Source: Muraenolepis orangiensis
Taxonomy: Eukaryota; Chordata; Actinopteri; Gadiformes; Muraenolepididae
Direction of reading: 5' to 3'
DNA length: 64,000 nucleotides
Assembly (NCBI GenBank): GCA_027704905.1
Contig: CM051005.1
Span: 9,380,714 to 9,444,713, forward strand
Shown: piece by piece, positions 58,985-64,000 of the stretch
How the letters are laid out: each line of letters begins with the position of its first letter
How positions within the stretch are numbered: the stretch's first letter is position 1
Notes under the pieces: generated by a model
What the model was told of the DNA's origin: nothing
What the model saw: only the letters and a program-made list of their open reading frames with translations
The model's database searches: none
Position numbers and translations under genes: made by a program

Positions 58985-59337
58985 TTTGGTAGTTCATTCT
59001 TAGTGGCCTAGGCCACTTTCTGCTGTACCAGCATTTCCTTTCCTCCAGCAGTGGTTTCTTGGAACGTGTGCTGAATAATCTAAGAGGCAACTCCCATCAC
59101 GCTGCCTGCTCTTATAGCAGGCGGTAGATCTTTACTTTCTCTTTTACATTGAGTATTGTAGTATAATTTCTACTCGGGTAGAGAATAATCTTTTGCAGAG
59201 GTCCGGATGCTAAATTCAATATATTTTATTGACACAAAGCATCGAATAAATCATCAACTGCAGCAAGATGGAGCCTGCCATGCAAAACTGTTCAGACTGA
59301 CGACGTGCTTCTTACCAAACATTATCTAGGAAGTAGA
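58985..59337 (+). promoter_or_regulatory. IRG4 promoter-like module
   Basis: The GAS core TTCTTGGAA is at 59056-59064, but the E-box is partly deleted (GGAACGTGTG). A TATA-like CTTATAG lies at about 59111 and a near-ISRE TTTCTCTTTT at 59136-59145. This module keeps both interferon-type motifs next to a 34-bp array. Confidence 0.55.
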
Positions 59338-59745
59338 ACAACAAACATCTACTACTCCTATTGGTCACGGTACAACAAACATCTACTACTCCTATTGGTC
59401 ACGGTACAACAAACATCTACTACTCCTATTGGTCACGGTATAACAAACATCTACCACTCCTATTGGTCACGGTACAACAAACATCTACTACTCCTATTGG
59501 TCACGGTATAACAAACATCTCCTACTCCTATTGGTCACGGTATAACAAACATTTACTACTCCTATTGGTCACGGTACAACACAAATCTACTACTCCTATT
59601 GGTCACGGTACAACACAAATCTACTACTCCTATTGGTCACGGTACAACAAACATCTACTACTCCTATTGGTCACGGTATAACAAACATCTCCTACTCCTA
59701 TTGGTCACGGTATAACAAACATCTACTACTCCTATTGGTCACGGT
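59338..59745. repeat. 34-bp minisatellite, 12 units
   Basis: Exactly 12 units of 34 bp, with some variants not seen in the other arrays (CATCTCCTACTCC, CACAAATCTAC). It evolved separately from the 28-unit arrays but occupies the same place, upstream of IRG4. Confidence 0.95.
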
Positions 59746-60090
59746 GCCTTTGTTACATCACACGTTTGTTGACAGAAACTCCGTCGTCCTAGTCCTAGTG
59801 TCTAATACACTTGGCTCTTACAATGCATACAGTATCACAGACAGTGTTTTTTTAGTTATCTCAAAGACTACATAACTGACTTTTAGTATTCTGTTAGTAT
59901 TTAGTTTTCATAATAGTACAAAGCCTGTTTGCCTGCTCTTCTACTCTAGTGAGTTTAGTTCCCTGTGTTCCAAGAGACTGTTTAATTTCAGTGCCTTTGT
60001 TGTTCTGACTAAACCTTCAGTAAAGACAGTCGCACGTTCTCACTTGGTGTCTGTGTATGGTTATTATCAGCATATAACACACCTCCCAGA
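59746..60090 (+). other. IRG4 5' region
   Basis: Matches the IRG2 5' intron, but the CREB-like TTACGTCA of IRG2 reads TTACATCA here, and the normal intron end, splice acceptor and ATG are deleted. Confidence 0.5.
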
Positions 60091-60396
60091 TGCATCAATA
60101 AGCCAAACGTATTTGAGAGATCTTGATAGTATTCCACTGAACATTGGAGACAATGGATCTGGAAAGTCCACATGTGTTAGTGCCTTCAGGGGAATAGACA
60201 ACAGAGATGATAGAGCGGCCTCTACGGATGTTGTGGAAAATGTGATATGTGTTGCAGCAGAGGAATGTTCCAGATGGATTCCATTTGTTGGACTCCCAAT
60301 AGCAGCTGCTCTTTCTTATGGTTTCATTTTCAGTTTTGTGAGTCATGTTCTTGACAGCCTAGCTGTTGACGCAGACAATGTTCTGATAAAAGCATT
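60091..60396 (+). pseudogene. Immunity-related GTPase IRG4 (shrunken relic)
   Basis: The sequence keeps the P-loop as GDNGSGKST, having lost three residues just before it, then after TDVVE jumps directly to the last part of exon 2 (VICVAAEECSRWIPFVGLPI). G3, G4, the intron and most of the helical domain are gone, yet the frame is kept, giving an open frame 60044-60403 with no IRG start codon. The C-terminus runs to KAF and then into a GATA repeat that supplies a chance stop at 60401-60403. Likely dead as a GTPase. Confidence 0.85.
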
Positions 60397-60754
60397 TAGA
60401 TAGATAGATAGATAGATAGATAGATACTTTATTGATCCCGAGGGAAATTCAGTCTTCCAGCAGCTCATACAATAGCAAACAAACACTTATTCAGTTATAA
60501 AAACTTTAAAAACGAAGGGACCTATCTAAAACACAACCAGAACTATAAAATTACAATAAATTACAACAAACAAGAAGTGGAAAATACACTGCATCAAAAC
60601 AAAAACTATACTAATATCTGTTGTAATAAATACCAATAAAATACAGAATACAATAAGTGCAAGTAAAGGTAGTTTTGGGGTCACAGAACAGGTGTGCGTA
60701 AACAAAAACAGGAGGCCTCATGCCCAAAAGTCAGTCAGTCAGTATTTGAGATTA
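60397..60754 (-). mobile_element. Insertion with (GATA)n end, same family as the foldback element
   Basis: 60398-60640 is the inverse of the right half of the element at 13121-13331. ATTT occurs at both edges, a possible target-site duplication. It removed the IRG4 stop codon. Confidence 0.7.
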
Positions 60755-61600
60755 ATGCGGTAGCCTCCAGCAGTGAGGAACAATGAACGCTTAAACTGAA
60801 CAATGAATGTTTAAAAAAGGGTAAAACGTGATTCAGTAGTTAGTGATACAACGTGTTTGCTGATGTTTTATTGGTTTCTTTTAATTACTGGTGAAACATG
60901 ACATTGGGTTAAATGATTGGTTAAATGTTGTGTTTTTAATGGGCATGCCATGTCCAGGCCTGTTATCCACAGCAGGGCTAATGGGGCTGAGAGGTCCCTG
61001 AACCCAAAGGCCACTTGTAATATTATTAAATATATATTTTTACAGGACATAACCTGACCTAACAGTCAACTCTCAGTCAGAGAGTGGTGGAGAGACTTAC
61101 GCTACCAGATTACAGCTTTACTATAACTACAGCTATAGTCTTTCTCACTCATCTCATCATTATCATAATACGTTGAAATTACTTATTTTCAATTATAATT
61201 CCTTCAGCCGAGGTAAGATTATTATTTTATAATAACTGTTTGATTTTGGATCAACCAAGAATCAAAACTGAAAATGTAATTAAAATTGAAAGTTTTGAAA
61301 TTTTTGCTATAATGATTACATTGGCCATCTATATCTCAACTAAACTCAACTAAAGCAGTCATGCATTTCTATTACCACTGTTACGGCCAGCTCGTATTAC
61401 TGTAACATAAAAGGCACTTGGACAACAAACTTACTTTAGTAACTGAAATGACATTTATAACAGTGTAACAGAGTGAAACATAATACAATACATTCACGTT
61501 CAAATAAATGCATGTGTATATACCGTATATGGCACACAAAGTTAATTATATCTACGCAAGAGACTCTTAAAGTCATCCCGAAAAATCTGCTTGCATTCAT
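60755..61600 (+). other. IRG4 3' flank
   Basis: Closest to the IRG1 flank at 1425-2160. No gene seen. Confidence 0.6.
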
Positions 61601-61603
61601 TCG

Positions 61604-61672
61604 TTAGCTACGGACGAGACTTGAACCGGTGACCTTGTGATCAACACCATGTCTGACCATGTGGCACACAAA
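61604..61672 (-). repeat. Possible tRNA-derived SINE relic
   Basis: On the minus strand GTTGATCACAAGGTCACCGG followed by TTCAAGTCTCGTCC resembles the variable and T-arm part of a tRNA (B-box like GGTTCAAGTC). The D-arm is not convincing, so it is not a tRNA gene. Confidence 0.3.
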
Positions 61673-61943
61673 GCCCCACACAAAACTGGCTAAGGCAATG
61701 ATTGTTCTATATTTTGCAATGAATTGTGATGAATAAAAACAATTTAATAGGTGGTCAATTGAAAATAAGAATTAATTTCCTTTTCAGATCTCACCAGGGC
61801 ACATACACATGTATACGTTTAATATATATTGTTTCTAGTTTCCAGTATAAACGTATACTTATATCTATCCAACGCAATTGTATTGCATTGACTTTAATAT
61901 ATTTGTATATACTTAGTCTATAGATAGTTAAGTTTTTATATTT

Positions 61944-63602
61944 AGGGTCTGAGACCGAGGTCGTCAAAGACCCTATTGAAATCGTATTTTAGTATTTCGT
62001 GCGCAGTTTTGACCCCCACAACATATGTGAAAACTCACCAAATTTTGCACGCGCGTCAGAAGTGTCGCAACTTAGATGTGTAATTGCTTCCCGAACTTTG
62101 CGTCCAAAAATTGCGTAGGCCACGCCCACTTCCGTTTTTAACGTTAAGTCCACAACACTTTAACTTTCCCGTAAACGAACGAAACTCGCGACGCATATCT
62201 AGGGTGCGGAGACAAACCAAAAACGCTCTTGGAGGGATTTAAAATTCCGTACAGGAAGTCGGCCATTTTTAATTCGGCGTCGGGGAACGGCGCCTCCGCA
62301 CTTTAACGAACTCCTCCTAGGGACTTTATCCGACAGACTCCAAATTTGTCGAGTAGCGTCTCGAGACATGGGCGCCATGGAACACGATGATGTCATAACT
62401 CAAACTGACATGCTCAGAACGCCACCAAACTTCACACGGTGGTTAACACTGACGCCCTGAACAGCTCTACATCAAATCCGATGTTACTTAATGTGGCGTT
62501 ACCATGGCAACGCCCACTTCCGTTTTTAACGTTAACTCCCCAACACTTTAACTTTCACGTAAATGAACGAAACTCGCTACGCATATCTAGGGTGTGGAGA
62601 CAAACAAAAAACGCTCGGAGGGATATCAAATTACGTACAGGAAGTCGGCCATTTTGAATTCGGCGTCGGAAAAACGTGATTTATCGCGTTTTTATGTGAA
62701 AACTCACCAAATTTTGCACGCGCGTCAGAAGTGTCACAACTTAGATGTGTAATTGCTTCCGGAACTTTGCGTCCAAAATTGCGTAGGCCACGCCCACTTC
62801 CGTTTTTAACGTTAAGTCCACTACACTTTAACTTTCACGTAAACGAACGAAACTCGCTACGCATATCTAGGGTGCGGAGACAAACAAATAACCCTGTTGG
62901 AGGGGTATAAAATAACGTACAGGAAGTCGGCCATTTTGCATTTGGCGTCGGAAAAACGCGATTTATCGCAACATATGTGAAAACTCACCAAATGTTGCAC
63001 GCGCATCAGAAGTGTCGCAACTTAGATGTGTAATTGCTTCCGGAACTTTGCGTCAAAAAATGCGTAGGCCACGCCCACTTCCGTTTTTAACGTTAAGTCC
63101 ACAACACTTTAACTTTCACGTAAACAAACGAAACTCGCTACGCATATCTAGGGTGCGGAGACAAACAAAAAACGCTCTTGGAGGGGTATAAAATTACGTA
63201 CAGGAAGTCGGCCATTTTGAATTCGGCGTCGGAAAAAACGCGATTTATCGCATTTTTCGTCCTCCACACTTTAACAAACTCCTCCTAGGGACTTTATCCG
63301 ACAGACTCCAAATTTGTCGGGTAGCGTCTCGAGACATGGGCGACCTAAAGTTATCACGGAATTTTTTTTCTTTCGCACGCCGTAGCCGTGATTTGGTGGC
63401 AAATTTCGCATTCGCACGATGCTAGGCCATCCCTCGCCATGGAACACGATGTTGTCTTAACTCAATGGAAAATCGTCCAAACGGCACCAGACTTCAGATG
63501 ACAGTCAATGGTCCGGCCCTCGACACCTCAATATGACAATAGTGAGTTTTCCTCAAAAGCGGTTGTCCGAACTCAGACCCGCTCAACGCTGCTCGCAGCT
63601 TT
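61944..63602. mobile_element. Element with TIR-like ends containing a roughly 280-bp repeat
   Basis: The left end begins GGGTCTGAGACC and the right end has CTCAGACCC, weak inverted termini. Inside, a unit starting GTGAAAACTCACCAAA and including GCGTAGGCCACGCCCACTTC and GGAAGTCGGCCATTTT recurs at 62027, 62696 and 62977 (the last two 281 bp apart). A second block (CTCCTCCTAGGGACTTTATC) occurs near 62308 and 63281. No coding frame. It interrupts the IRG flank between 61940 and 63604. Confidence 0.6.
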
Positions 63603-63603
63603 A

Positions 63604-63890
63604 ATTTTCATTGTATTTTGCACAATTACATGGCTGTTGTCTGTGAATGGGGTTATAATAATAACTATAAAGGGCTTGGGATGAAAGCACTAATAATATG
63701 AACAGTCCATTTTTTACTTTTTACATTTTGGTGAAATCACGTCATTTGGGGAGGGGGGCTATGGAGTACATACCAAAACAGAGGAGAAATGACATGCACA
63801 ATGGATCTAATATGAACTCAAACACTTTGAGTGGTGGAGAAGTGCTTCAGCTCCGAGGGTAAGGAATGTGGGTCCAGTAAGGCAGAGGTA

Positions 63891-63892
<2 letters not shown>
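63604..63892. other. IRG-unit flank (diverged copy of 3890-4165)
   Basis: Resumes the ancestral flank after the element. No gene. Confidence 0.55.

Positions 63893-63933
<41 letters not shown>
63893..63933. repeat. (AC)n microsatellite, about 20 units
   Basis: Uninterrupted AC dinucleotides. The last 67 bases of the window after it are featureless. Confidence 0.95.
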
Positions 63934-63937
<4 letters not shown>

Positions 63938-64000
63938 CTGTTTCCCTCCCGGTGACCCAACAAAAGACAACCAACAACCCCCACCCAAAACCGTTACAAA

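Noticed and set aside
61604..61672. tRNA gene
   Set aside because: Only a T-arm-like part is visible; no acceptor stem or convincing D-arm.

Overview
The window is vertebrate nuclear DNA, almost certainly from a ray-finned (teleost) fish. The evidence is intron-containing immunity-related GTPase (IRG) genes, GT-AG splice sites, long dinucleotide microsatellites, and a dense mix of fish-type retroelements and DNA transposons: APE-type and RLE-type LINEs, an L2-like LINE, a chromodomain Ty3/gypsy element, a hAT/ZMYM-like element and a THAP/DDE element. Nothing suggests bacterial sequence. Species cannot be told from the sequence alone.

Layout. Bases 1-23533 and 33872-57378 are two near-identical copies (A and B) of one block, so the window is a direct tandem duplication with a period of about 33.87 kb. 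The true left edge lies outside the window. Each copy carries, in order: an IRG gene (IRG1, two coding exons); a decayed hAT transposon; an IRG promoter-like module; a 34-bp minisatellite of 28 units; a disabled IRG (IRG2); a frameshifted RLE-type LINE; a 42-45 bp minisatellite; possible fragments of a SWIM-type gene split by a minus-strand APE-type LINE; an L2-like LINE end; a THAP/DDE transposase relic; an inverted IRG promoter; a LINE 3' end; a lone prmt5 exon; and a Ty3/gypsy LTR with a broken gag-pol. Between the copies (23534-33871) lie the rest of the gypsy element, chimeric LINE debris, a retroviral-type zinc-knuckle reading frame, a third broken IRG (IRG3) joined to a LINE, and the promoter and 5' exon of IRG1 copy B. 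After copy B (57379-64000) come an open but truncated gag of a second gypsy family, another IRG promoter, a 12-unit 34-bp array, a shrunken IRG (IRG4), and a transposon-like element containing a roughly 280-bp repeat.

How it works together. IRG1 is the only member with a complete reading frame (392 aa, seen whole only in copy B). IRG1 to IRG4 share flanks, so the locus grew by serial duplication of an IRG gene with its promoter, followed by one large recent duplication. The promoters carry a perfect STAT/GAS core (TTCN3GAA) next to a CACGTG E-box, and some carry a near-ISRE, which fits interferon-induced, cell-autonomous immunity. The most interesting points are the 34-bp arrays carrying one CCAAT-type box per unit upstream of IRG2 and IRG4; the inverted IRG promoter fragments; the orphan prmt5 exon with intact splice sites but a damaged cofactor motif; a patch in which the A and B copies diverge strongly inside otherwise near-identical flanks; and a perfect 60-bp inverted repeat. 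Many A/B differences are one-base homopolymer changes, so assembly or polishing error must be excluded before copy-specific frameshifts are believed.
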